Assembly: GCA_018881555.1 (NCBI GenBank)
Contig: JACAXG010000326.1
Span: 62,001-126,000, forward strand
DNA from: Amblyornis subalaris
Lineage: Eukaryota; Chordata; Aves; Passeriformes; Ptilonorhynchidae
Reading direction: 5' to 3'
Length of the DNA stretch: 64,000 bases
A model generated the notes under the pieces. It was not told where the DNA came from. It worked only from the letters and a program-made list of their open reading frames with translations, and ran no database searches. The position numbers and the translations under genes are program-made. Shown here piece after piece: positions 53,767 through 64,000 of the stretch (its first letter is position 1; each line of letters opens with the position of its first letter).

Positions 53767-54906
53767 GTTAGCCACCTGGACTTCAGTAAAGCTTTTAACA
53801 CCGTCTCCCATAGCATACTCCTGGAAAAGCTGGCAGCCCACAGCTTGGACAGGTGCACTCTTCACTGAGTTAAGAGCTGGCTGGATGGACAGGCCCAGAG
53901 TGTGGTGGTCAATGGTGTTGCATCCAGTTGGCAGCCAGTCACTAGTGGCATCCCCCAGGGATCTGTAGTGGGCCCAGTCCAGTTTAATATGTTTATTGAT
54001 GATCTGGATGAGGGGATTGAGTCCACCATCAGCAAATTTGCAGATGACACCAAATTGGGTGCGAGGGTTGATCTGCTGGAGGGTAGGAGGGCTCTGCAGA
54101 GGGACCTGGACAGGCTGGATAGATGGGCCAAATCCAACAATATGAGGTTTAACAAGACCATGTGCCGGGTCCTGCGCCTTGACCACAACAACCCCATGCA
54201 GCACTACAGGTTGGGGACAGACTAGCTGGACAGTAGCCAGGCAGAAAGGTACCACGGGGTACTGATTGACAGCAGACTGAAAATGAACCAGAGGTGTGCA
54301 CGTGGCCAAGAAGGCCAATGACATCTTGGCCTGGATCAGGAATAGTGTGGCCAGCAGGACGAGGGAAGTGATTCTTCCCCTGTATTCTGCACTGGTTAGG
54401 CTGCACCTTGAATACTGTGTCCAGTTCTGGGCCCCCCGATTTAGGAAGGATGTTGAGATGCTGGAGCGTGTCCAGAGAAGGGCAACAAGGCTGGTGAAGG
54501 GTCTAGAACACAAATCCTATGAGGAGTGGCTGAGGGAGCTGAGGTTTAGCCCAGAGAAAAGGAGGCTCAGGGGAGACCTTTTCACTCTCTACAACTACCT
54601 GAAAAGAGGTTGTAGCCAGGTGGGGGTCGGTCTCTTCTCCCAGGGAACCACTGACAGGACAAGAGGACATAGTCTTAAGCTGTGCCAGGGGAGGTTTAAG
54701 TTGGACATTAGCAAGAAGTTCTTCACAGAAAGAGTGACTGGGCATTGGAATGGGCTGCCCAGGGAGGTAGTCACCATCCCTGGAGGTGTTTCAACTGGAT
54801 GTGGCACTTAGTGCCATGGTCTAGTTGACAAGGTGGTGTTAGATCATAGGTTGGACTTGATGATCTCAAAGGTCTTTTCCAACCTAGTTGATTCTGTGAT
54901 TCTGTA
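53767..54906 (+). mobile_element. CR1 LINE, 5'-truncated, in ERVL-4 integrase
   Basis: Begins inside RT: HLDFSKAFNTVSHSILLEKL, then [20 protein letters not shown] (PQGS motif) and [20 protein letters not shown], where ADD is the catalytic palm motif. The frame 53902-54225 is open. The rest is decayed and ends in the typical CR1 3' terminus, GATGATCTCAAAGGTC, then TTGATTCTGTGATTCTGT (the 8-base tail repeat). About 1.1 kb of a 4.5 kb element, inactive. Confidence 0.95.
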
Positions 54907-55122
54907 AAAACTCCTTGGAATAGAGGGTGGTGGCTGGGTTTCCGATATGGTGAGACCTGGCAAATTGACTACATTGGACCACTGCCATGAACACACCAAG
55001 GCAAGAGCTACATACTCACCATGGTAGAGGCAACGACTGGCTAGCTGGAAATACACCCTGCAACCATGCAACTGCTCAATTAGGCCTTCAGAGACACATT
55101 TTGTGGTGACATGGTACCCCAG
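54907..55122 (+). pseudogene. pol: ERVL-4 integrase core, first part
   Basis: After CR1, WQIDYIGPLP (first catalytic Asp) and SYILTMVEATTG are recognisable, equal to 9285-9370 in ERVL-1, up to the LTR-H insertion. Stops are present. Confidence 0.8.
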
Positions 55123-55935
55123 TGTCCTAGGGTGACTTTATGATGCTATATATCCCAATCGCCTGCTTAATGAAAAATATTAATTCTGTGTCTTTAAGCT
55201 GGCTCGAGAAGCCAGGAGCTACGTTTTGGTTTTCTTCGAAGGATATTTACATTCTTTTACTTATCAGCTAGCTTTGTTGTGGTTCTCAGGAGAAACTCTG
55301 CTTCTCAGGAGACAACTCTCTCCGGCCACTTTTCTGTGTGGCAGAAGGTGAAGGGGACACACTTTACCTTTTTTTCCTGTGAGTTTTTGGCACTGCTTTT
55401 ACTCATATTGGAGGGAGTTAAAACTTACTTTTGGCTTTCTCCCTCCTCTGCCTGAGGCACGGAAAGAAGACAGCTTTTTTTTTCTGGGATCATGTTTTTT
55501 TTCTTCTTCCTTTGGAACTTTACCACAGACTACTGAACTCTGGAGCCTACCTATACCCTGGGCCTGGAGAGGGCCTACCCTGTACTCAAGCAGCTAGCTA
55601 GAGACAGAGCAGAAGACCACACCCAGAAAAGGACTCTGAATCCATCCAGGTTGCCTTCACTACTAGAGGTTTATTATCTAACATTATTCATTTTTTTTTT
55701 TTCCTTTTTCCTTCCCCTGGTGCCTGCGTGTACCCCCCCCCAGCAGCTGGGTTTTGTTAAATAACCCGGGGGTTTTTTTCACTTTCCTCCAAGAAATTCT
55801 TAAGGGGAGAGGAAGGGAGTTATTAGGACCCTATCTTTTGCAGAGGAGGCTCTTTGAGTCTTCCTCCTAAGTTTGTCCAAACTGTGACAAACATATTTGA
55901 TGCCCAATTCCTGGAGGCCCGACCATGACACCCAG
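55118..55935 (+). repeat. Solo LTR-H (55123-55930) with CCCAG duplications
   Basis: An 808-bp LTR from TGTCCTAGGGTGAC to GGCCCGACCATGACA. CCCAG at 55118-55122 and 55931-55935. No counterpart elsewhere in the window. CTGTGTCTTTAAGCTGGCTCG near 55180 vaguely recalls the LTR-C CTTTAAGACCCGG block. Confidence 0.92.
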
Positions 55936-56754
55936 AGAGAATCAAATCAGACAATGGGACTCATTTTCAAAATAACCTTATAAACTCTTGGGCAAAGAAA
56001 CATGGTATTGAGTGGATATATCACATGCCTTATCACCCACAAGCCTCTGGAAAGATTGAGAGGTATAATGGACTGCTGAAGACTATGTTAAGAGCATTAG
56101 GTAATGGGGTATGGAAGCATTGGGATGCAAATTTAGCAGAAGCCACTTGGCTGGTTAACACCAGAGGATCTGCTAACTGCCCTGGTCCTGCCCACACAAA
56201 ACCCCTACACACTGTGGGAGAAGATAAGGTCCCCATACTATGTATATGGAAGTGGCTGGGGAAGTCAGTGTGGATTTCTCCTCCCATGAGAAATGGCAAA
56301 CTCATTCGTGGGATTGTCTTTGCCCAAGGACCAGGGTGTACTTGGTGGGTAATGCGGAAGGATGGGGAGACCCAGTGTGTGCCTCAAGGAGATTTAACCT
56401 TGGTGGAAAAATAATTTGTGTGAGTTTTATGTTGCAGGAAGTAAAGTAGCAGGAATGACATGAACTGATGGAGAATGAATTTTGCGAGAAGCAAGGAGAA
56501 TGTGATGACAACCCAAGCTGGGCTGGTGTTGGTGCCCAACGATTGATTGCGCTGCTTCTCTTGTCCTGACCACCCATCCTGATGGAATGGAGCTCAAGTC
56601 AAGGATCTGGAGGGGTAGAGGAAGCCCATGAAAAGGGAAAATAATATCTATCTGTGAAAGGACAGGGGATAGTAGTCAAGGAAAATGTACAAATCTCTAT
56701 GTTGGATACAGAGATGGTTTAAGGATGTAGTTTAAGTTGTATATGTAGGTAAGG
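55936..56754 (+). pseudogene. pol: ERVL-4 integrase C-terminal part and 3' tail
   Basis: IKSDNGTHFQNN (second catalytic Asp) and YHPQASGKIERYNGLLKTM (catalytic Glu; open 56025-56414) are intact. The C-terminal domain has GIVFAQGPGCTWWVM and ETQCVPQGDLTLVEK before the stop at 56412-56414. From 56415 to 56754 is noncoding tail. Compared with ERVL-1, this copy keeps the third catalytic residue. Confidence 0.85.
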
Positions 56755-57550
56755 TGTTATGGGTTTGACAAATGAATTTTTTTTCCTCCCATCTAGCAGG
56801 GAGACCTGTGGGGGTGGGGAGGGGTTGCCCGGGAACTAATGGGTGATACTTAAGGACAAAAGAAAGTTGCCTGCCCAACCCACATGCCATGATTATTTCC
56901 CCAGTTAAAGAAACAAGAGCCGGGAGTGTTGGCCAGGGGATTGTTCCCCAGAGGCTGCAGCTCATCATCGCAAGAGGTGAGGGGACTTTTCAAGACTTTA
57001 GCAGGAGGGGGCGGAGGCCATGTTCGGTCTCTTCTCTGCTCGGCGTTTGGTGAGCACAGTCATGTTTGCAGCGAGTGCCGGTTTTTTGACTCTGAGAACA
57101 CTGCTGCGCTGTGACATCTCAGCCTGCTCACTCCAGAGCACTGCTACACTGTGACGTCTCCGCGAGGGTCCCGCCGCAGCACAGGGTACAGCATTACGCT
57201 GTAACTGTCACCGCCCGGACCTGCTCACCTCTGCCATTCTCTGTCGCTAGCCTGGGTTCTGCTGCACATGGGTCAGCGGCGGAGTCTACTCGTCTCTGCT
57301 GTCCCTGCCTTCTGCTGGCCCCTCAGTGGGTGATACCAAGGTCCATCGCTCCCCAGTCAACCCTGCCTGCCTGCGCTGCTTGCTGCCTGCTGCCGATGTT
57401 GGTGCTGAGATGGGCTGCTGCCCCGTGGGTTTGCACCAGGAGTGATCCCTCCTTCTTGCCCAAGCCGCCATTGCCACATGGAGAGGTCTCCGGGCTCATG
57501 CCACAGCGCCCCCTGCAGCCGCAGGGGAGTCACCACAGCCTCTCTGCGAT
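56755..57550 (+). repeat. Truncated LTR of the 59684 type
   Basis: TGTTATGGGTTTGAC, CAGGGAGACCTGTG, TTGCCCGGGA, ACTTAAG and CCACAGCGCCCCCTGCAG follow 59684-60500 in order. The copy ends at CACAGCCTCTCTGC, with the last third (poly(A) part) missing, and the next base belongs to LTR-F. It is a recombination or deletion junction rather than a clean insertion. Confidence 0.8.
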
Positions 57551-58129
57551 CATATTGGGTCCTGCTGAGCTGGAGTTCACTTCCCCCTAGCAGCCCTCAC
57601 AGGGCTGTGATTTGCATTAGGAGCTGGAAAGGTGTTGATAACACAGAAGTGTTTTGGCTGCTGCTGAGCAGTACTGTCCCTCTAACACTCCTTCCCCCCA
57701 TCAAGGGGCTGGGGGTGGGCAAGATCCTGGCAGAGGACACAACTAGACCAACTGACCCAAACTAACCAAAGGGATATTCCATACCATATGACATCAGCTC
57801 AGATATAAAAGCTAAGGGGGAGAGAAGGAACAGAGGGGCATTTGTTATTCTACAATGTTTATCTTCTGGAGCAACCACTACACGTACTGAAGCCCTGCTT
57901 CCTGGGAAGTGTCTGAACATCACTCGCTAATGGGAAATAGAGAATAAAACTTTTTTTCCCTTTGCTTATGCATGCATAAACTTTTGCCTTTTTTACTTTA
58001 GTAAACTGCCTTATCTCAAACTACTAGTTGTTTTCCATCTTATTTTCTCTCCCATGTCCAGCTGGGAAAGGGAGTGATAAAGCAGTTTGGTGGGCACCTG
58101 GAGTCCAGCCAAAGTCAACCCACTATACA
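57551..58129 (+). repeat. ERVL-4 3' LTR-F (579 bp)
   Basis: CATATTGGGTCCTGC to CAACCCACTATACA, homologous to 42436-43009 along its length. First base T changed to C and a TA insertion at the end. GATATAAAAGC at about 57803; AGTAAACTGCC near 58000. Diverged more than 10% from the 5' copy. Confidence 0.85.
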
Positions 58130-61100
58130 ATAGGCCGCATCATCAAGGAGAGCCTGTTGATGAAGTCTTCTTGCTCCAGCTACAGGAGGCATCACACTTG
58201 CAGGCTCTTGTCCTACTGAAGGACTTCATCCTGACATCTGGTGGGAAACAAGCATGGAGAGCTGTAGGCAATCCAAGAGACTCCTGGAATGCATGGAGGA
58301 TAACTTCTTGAACCGAGTAATACACAGCCCTACCAGAGGGAATGTGATAGTGGATCTGATGGTCACCAACGTAAGTGAAATAATTGGGGATGTCAAGATC
58401 GTAGGCAGCCTGGGCTGCAGTGATCTTGCACCGGTGGAGTTTGCAGTACTGAGAGACAAGCGTCAGGTAAGGAGGAAAGTTAGGCCCCTGAACTTTAGGA
58501 AAGCAAACTTCCAGCTCTTCAAGGAGACAGTCAATAAGATCCCCTGGGAGACTGCCCTCAGGGACAAGAGAGTGGAACTGAGCTAGCAGATTTTTAAGGA
58601 CGTCTTCCATGGAGTGAAAGACTTAATGATCCCCAGGCACAAGAAATCAGGCAAGGAAAGCAAGAGGCCAGCATGGCTGAGTAGGGACCTGGTGGTCAAG
58701 CTAAAGGGCAAGAAGTAAATGCACAGGCAGTGGAAGAAGGGACAGGTACAATGGGAAGAGTCTAGGGATGCAGTCCAGTTGTGAAGGGATGTGGTGAGGA
58801 AGGCCAAGGCAAACCTGGAGCTGAACTTGGAAAGGGACAAAACAACAAGGAAGGGCTCCTACAGGTACATCAGCCAGAAAAGGAAGGCCAAAGAAGGTTT
58901 ACCCCCCCCAATAAACAAGGCCAGCAAACTGGAACCTACAGACAAGGAGAAGGCTGAGGTACTCCACAACTTTTGCCTCAGTCTTCAATGGCAACCTGTC
59001 TTCCCACATCTCTTGAGTGGCTGGACAGCAGGATGGGGACTGGGGAAGCAACGTCCCTCCCACTGTAAGTGAAGATCACATTCATGACCACCTGAGGAAC
59101 CTGAATATACATAAATCTATGGGATCTGATGAGATGCATCCCAGAGTCCTGAGGGAACTGGCTGATGTAGTTGCCAAGCCACTCTCCATGAAAAGTCATG
59201 GCCTCCCCTCTGTTCCTGGCAAGATCATGGAACAGATCTTCCTAGCAGCTCTGCTAAGGCACATGGAGGACGGAGGTGATTTGGGACAGCCAGCATAGCT
59301 TCACCAAGGGCAAAACCTGCCTCACCAACCTGTAGCCTTCTATGATGGAGTGACTACATCAGTGGACAAGGGAAGGGCTATGGATGTCATTTATCTGGAC
59401 TTCTGTAAAGCCTTTGACATGGTCCCCCACAACATCCTTCTCTCTAAATTGGAGAGATGGATTTGATGGATGGACTGTTTGGTGGATGAGGAATTTCTTA
59501 GACAGTTGCATCCAGAGGGTAGTGATCAATGGCTCAGAGTCCCACTGGACATCAGTGACAAGTGGTGTCCCTCAGGGATCCTTATTGGGACCTGTACTAT
59601 TCAACATCTTCATCAATGACATAGTGGGATTGAGTGTACCCTCAGCAAGTTTGCAGATGACACCAAGCTGAGTGGTGCAGTTGTGTTGTGGGTTTGAGTT
59701 TTCCAAAGAATTTTATCCCATCTGTTAGCTGACAGGGAGACCTGTGAGGGGGAGGAGTTGCCCGGGAGATAAATGGGCAATACTTAAGAGACCAAAGAAA
59801 TGGCCTGCACTCCCACATGCCACAATGATTGCCTAGCGAGAGAAACAGAGCTCTCTGGCTGGGGCGTTGCTCCCCGGAGTTGCAGTGTGATCTCATGAGA
59901 GATGAAGACACTCGGAGACTTGACTGGAGGGGGCGAGGGCTGGGCTCTGCCTCTTCAGCTCGGCAGTCAGTGAGGATGGTTGTGCATGGTGTGGGGAGTG
60001 AGTCCTGGTTTGTCCCGAGAACACTGCTATGTTGTGACTGGCTGCTGATCGGATCGGCTGTCTCCCCAGGTCCTGCCACAGCTCAGGGTACAGTGCTATG
60101 TTGTAACTTGTTGCCCATCAGGGATTGACTGTCTCCACTATCCCTGCTGTGGCTGGGGTTGCTGCTACACTGTAGCCGCCACCCTGGGTTGGTTGCTTCT
60201 GCTGTCCCTGTTGCCAGTCCAGATTTCTGCTGCACGTGGGCTCACCGCTGGGGTCTGCTCGCCTCTGCTGTTCCTGCCTTCTGCTGGCCACTTGGTGGGT
60301 GATACCGAGGTGCATTGCTCCCCAATTTGACCTGCCTGCCTGTACTGCTTGCTGCCCGCTGCCGGGATTAGTGCTGAGATGGCCTGCTGTCCCACGAGTT
60401 TGCAAAGGGAGTGGTCTCCCCTCTCCCCTCGCCCTAGACGCCCCTGCCACGTGGAAAGGTCGCCATGCTCGAGCCACAGCGCCCTCTGCAGCCTCGGGGG
60501 AGTCACTGCAGCTGCTCTACCTCTGAAGCCAAGGGGGAGTCACTGCAGCCTCTCTGCCTCAACATGAACCAACAATGCCCCCATCTGGTTGTCCCCGTAA
60601 CTACACCAAAAAAGGAAATTGCTCAACGAGCAAGAAAGGCTGTTATTGGGTTTTCTGTTTGTTGTTGCTGTTTGTCTATCTTGTTATATATATATCCTAG
60701 TAAAGAACTATTATTCCTTTTCCCATATCTTTGCCTGAAAGCCCGGTAATTTCAAGTTTATAAAATTTGGAGGGACGGGGTCATCTTTTTCCATTCTAGG
60801 AAGGTTCCCGCCTTCCTTGGCAGACACCTATCTTTTAAACCAGGACAAGTTGACACACCTGAAGGATGGGATGCCATCCAGAAGGACCTGGACAAGCTCA
60901 AGAAGTGGGCCCATGGGAACCTCATCAGGTTCAACAAGGCCAAGTGCAAGGTGCTGCACCTAGGTTGGGGCAACTCCCAGTATCAATACGGGCTGAGAGA
61001 TTAATGGATTGAGAGCAGCCCTGATGAGAAGGACTTGGGGTGCTGGTGGATGAGAGGCTGGACATGAGCTGGCAATGTGCACTGGCGGCCCAGAAAGCCG

Positions 61101-61706
61101 GTCATATCCTGGGCTGCATTCAAAGCAGTGTGGCCAGCAGGTCAAGGGAGGGGATTCTGCCCCTCTACTCTGCTCTTGTGAGACCCCACCTGGAGTACTG
61201 CATCCAGCTCTGGGATGTCCTTCTCACAGGAAGAACATGGACCTGCTGGAGCATGTCCGGATGAGGCCACCAAGTTGATTAGAGGGATGGAGCACCTCTC
61301 CTATGAGGAAAAGCTGAGGGAGTTGGGGTTGTTGAGCCTGGGAAAAGAAAGCTTCAGAGTGACCTTATTGCAGCCTTCCAGTACCTAAAGGGGCTCCAAG
61401 AGAGTGGGCAAAGGACTTTTTACAAGAGCATGGAGTGATAGGACAAGGAGGAATGGCTTCAAACTGAAAGAGGGTAGGTTTAGATTGGAGATTAAGAAGA
61501 AATTCTTTACTGTTAGGGTGGTGAGGCCCTGGCACAGGTTGCCCAGAGAAGCTGTGGCTGCCACATCCCTGGAAGTGTTCAATGCCAGGTTGGATTGGGC
61601 TTTGAGCAACCTGGTCTAGAGAAAGGTGTCCTTGCCCATGTGGGGGAGTCTGGAAATAGATGATCTTTAAGGTCCCTTCCAACCCAAAACTTTCTATGAT
61701 TCTATG
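58130..61706 (+). mobile_element. CR1 LINE, 5'-truncated (split by a solo LTR)
   Basis: Starts in the endonuclease domain (GEPVDEVFLLQLQEASHLQA, then GNVIVDLMVTNVSEIIGDVK and GSLGCSDLAPVEFAVLRDKR). RT follows: [15 protein letters not shown] (about 59128), [32 protein letters not shown] (PQGS) and [16 protein letters not shown] at the LTR insertion (59684). It resumes at 60848 and ends GATGATCTTTAAGGTC, TTTCTATGATTCTATG near 61706. About 2.4 kb of CR1 excluding the LTR. Stops throughout; inactive. Its start joins the ERVL-4 3' LTR directly. Confidence 0.95.
59679..60852 (+). repeat. Solo LTR (59684-60847) with AGTTG duplications
   Basis: A 1164-bp LTR from TGTTGTGGGTTTGAG to TTTTAAACCAGGACA. 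AGTTG at 59679-59683 and 60848-60852. The 5' half matches only 56755-57550; the 3' half (GAAATTGCTCAACGAGC, AGTAAAGAACTATTATT, GGAGGGACGGGGTCATC) is the LTR-B 3' half. Confidence 0.93.
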
Positions 61707-62728
61707 CACTTACAATGTCTGATTAAAAAAAAAAAAGTAATGCATGACAATATAATTCTTACTGTATTCTTAGTTTTTACTCTCTTCACTCATTTCTACC
61801 ATTGGTTTTTGAAAAAGCAGTCTTACAACATCTCTAATACCAGCTTTGAAGCAGTATTGAACCAGTGTAAAGGAATGCAAGCAATGCACAAAGTAAAGCT
61901 ATGCTACTTTTTCTACACAGAGAGATTGTTCTTGTGTAGATGAACAATCAGGTAAAATTTCTTGGTAATTAATGCAGCCTTAAACAAATAAAATAGACAT
62001 TACAAGCACTACCAGTCCCCATAGCAATTAGTTTATCTCATTTTATTTCAAATGCATCATTTTATGCCAAAAGAAGAAATGTTAAAAACTAAAAACTAAA
62101 TTACAAGTATGTATTAATTCAGTTTAGAAAATCCACATAAACCTAAGGAATTTGAACACAAAAATGTAATTCAATGAGGAATTTCATTGTCATTTTTACT
62201 TGAGTTGCAAGTTTTCAATATTCTAAGCATTTAAATACTCCAATGTTGGTTTGTGAAAGATATCAGAATTGTATTTGAATCAGAGAAGATCCCTAGCTGT
62301 GATTACTTTATAGTCTAAGTAGCTAGATATGTTAAATAATTTCCTTAAAATGTGACCAATAATGCAACTAATAAAGAACAAATGTTTCAAAGTTTTTAAA
62401 GGGTTTTTTTTTCCTTCCCCTAACGTAAAAGAAATGTAAATACTGGTGAAAATGTAATTTAAAATAAGTAAATTTACCTTAAATGCACAGGTCATTTAAT
62501 AACTTTAAGGCTATTTTAATAAAAACCTGTTGCAAATAGCTTCACCATCTCTATTAAGCAAATTTGCTGGCATTTCACACATCATCTTTCTGTTAAAATA
62601 ATAGTGCAACCACTACATGAAACTTAAAGCTATGAAGAGTTGAAACCACATTGACAGATTAAATAATCTGTAGACAAAAGAACAAATTATTGTCTCAGTC
62701 CTATGTAACAGTTGTTATATATTATTGA
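61707..62728. other. Intergenic, nothing recognised
   Basis: A/T-rich unique-looking sequence after the CR1 end; small ORFs without motifs. Confidence 0.5.
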
Positions 62729-63146
62729 TGCCTAAAATTGGGAGTACCTGAAACAGAGACTGAACAAAGTTAGTGAATAAAAGTATGAATTTATTGAAGG
62801 CCTTCGAGTGGTACACCTCTGGTACAGAGCCTTGCCGATGCTAGGCTAGACCAAGATGGACCCCGATCATGAGTTTTCCCCCCCAGATATAGGTTTGGTA
62901 CATTTGTTTATCAGAAGTTAATTGTCCAATTACAGTTTCAGGTAATGAAGTAATATTCACCCCCTCCCAATTCACTTTATTTATACTTAGGCCTAGGATA
63001 GTGACCTTGTTTTCCAGGCTTAGAGAGAATGTTTTGTCTAACAAGAAGGTGAAGCGCATAATATGGATTTCAGAATTACACACTAGTACAGTGCAGGGTT
63101 AGAAAAATCCAAAAGCTAATCCTTAAGGCATCATTATCATGATACA
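62729..63146 (-). repeat. Probable short solo LTR, antisense (418 bp)
   Basis: On the minus strand it runs from TGTATCATGATAATGATGCC to CCAATTTTAGGCA, with TTCAATAAATTCATAC as the poly(A) signal followed by a G/T-poor tail. TG...CA ends on both strands. ERVK-like size. The flanks (TATTGA / GAATGT) do not form an obvious duplication, so the edges are uncertain. Confidence 0.6.
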
Positions 63147-64000
63147 GAATGTGGGCTTTTTTCCCTGCTAATGATTCTATGGTCTTCATCTCAAGGCTAA
63201 ATTTACTGACCAGCAGCATTACAACACTTTCTGCCCTTTCTCAGATTTTATGTAGAAATTCTCCTTTGGTGCAGTGTTCACAGATGCCTTGAGTCTCTCT
63301 CATAGTTCTCATTCCCCTTCTATAGGCCTCTTGTAGAACATTTCTCTTTTATTTTGTAATTCAGTTGTAAGCCATATGTAAAAAAGACTGTTGCTTTTTT
63401 ATACTTGCCTAATGTGTTAGAGCTTTAATTCAGATGCGGAGCTTCTGTGCATTACTGCAATTTAAATATTAACTAAAAAATATTATATTCAATTGCAAAA
63501 AGGTTTGGGCTATTTTCTGCATGACATGGCAGCCAATCTTTTAGTTTCTGGGGGCTTTATTTTTCTCTTTTTTAATTCTTTAAAATCATCTTCAATAATA
63601 ATTGAGAACTTGACAATGCACTAGATTAAAAATTACACCCCTCAATTAAAAAACTCTTGTAAAACTTGGTCTTACCATCATAGCATACCAATACAAATAA
63701 CATCAAAGTTTTAGGAGACTCCCTTCTGAAGGGAACAGAAGGCACCATATGCAGATCAGATCCACTTCTTAGGGAAGTCTGCTGCCTCCCAGGTTAAAGA
63801 TGTGAAGAGAAAGCCTCCTACCCTGGTACAGCCCTCAGATTATTATCCAGTATTGATTTTTCAGGTAGGCAGCGATGAGGTTGCAACAAGAAGTCTGAGG
63901 GCTATCAAGAGAGACTTCAGGGCATTGGGATGACTGGTTAAGGGATCAAGGGCACAAGTAGTGTTCTCCTCTATCCTTCCAGTCACAAGGAATGAAGGAA
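63147..64000. other. Intergenic, nothing recognised
   Basis: Mostly A/T-rich; no repeat family, exon or RNA gene that I can support. Confidence 0.5.

Larger units (their letters stand above)
42436..58129 (+). mobile_element. ERVL-4: ERVL provirus with four later insertions
   Basis: 5' LTR-F 42436-43009, leader, gag, pro, RT, RNase H, integrase to 56414, 3' LTR-F 57551-58129. Later insertions are ERVK (46665-53225), CR1 (53767-54906), LTR-H (55123-55930) and a truncated LTR (56755-57550). The two LTR-F copies differ at well over 10% of sites by eye, so they may be a very old pair or separate insertions. No target duplication survives because both outer flanks are rearranged. No env, as usual for ERVL. 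Confidence 0.8.

Overview
This is avian nuclear DNA. Three exons of one host gene, transportin-1 (TNPO1, minus strand), lie in a very dense stack of endogenous retroviruses (ERVs), solo LTRs and CR1 LINEs. CR1 elements ending in the ATTCTRTG-type tail, ERVL proviruses without env, and LTRs of the TGTCCTGGTTTCAG / TGTCATGGTTTGAC type point to a neoavian bird, probably a passerine. By my own boundaries about 80% of the window is recognisable transposon. That is far above an ordinary bird autosome. TNPO1 is a Z/W gene in birds and this copy carries amino-acid changes in a nearly invariant protein, so the W chromosome is the best guess (inference).

Layout. Positions 1-23860 (inside TNPO1 intron 3) are ERV on ERV. 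ERV-1 (1-2584, pol only) abuts a 1.4 kb LTR (LTR-A). Next is ERVL-1 (about 3992-11590) with a solo LTR-A in its RNase H region. Then an envelope remnant (ERV-2) is split by a complete two-LTR provirus (ERV-3, 13198-21709). ERV-3 is itself split by an antisense LTR-D (15945-18026), which is split in turn by LTR-B (16698-17718). A last ERVL-type LTR ends at 23860.

Positions 23861-37354 hold TNPO1: exon 24653-24802, exon 32750-32825, first coding exon 36410-36523, and a CpG-island promoter at about 36090-37090. The introns contain LTR-C (25729-26532), an antisense CR1 (27316-29118) split by LTR-B, LTR-I, an ERVL leader fragment (29925-31612) split by a mosaic LTR, and LTR-G (31801-32345).

Positions 37355-64000 lie upstream of TNPO1. 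They hold CR1 scraps, LTR-D (37540-38603), ERVL-3 (39834-42435) cut by the 5' LTR of ERVL-4 (42436-58129), and an ERVK/betaretrovirus-like provirus (46665-53225) inside ERVL-4. ERVL-4 also contains a CR1 (53767-54906), LTR-H (55123-55930) and a truncated LTR. A second CR1 (58130-61706) is split by another solo LTR (59684-60847), and a short antisense LTR lies at 62729-63146.

The retroviral reading frames examined carry stops, frameshifts or lesions; I judge none of these elements capable of replication. The only host coding sequence I can support is TNPO1. I found no tRNA, rRNA, CRISPR or bacterial-type system. LTR family letters (A-I) and ERV numbers are local labels, not database names.
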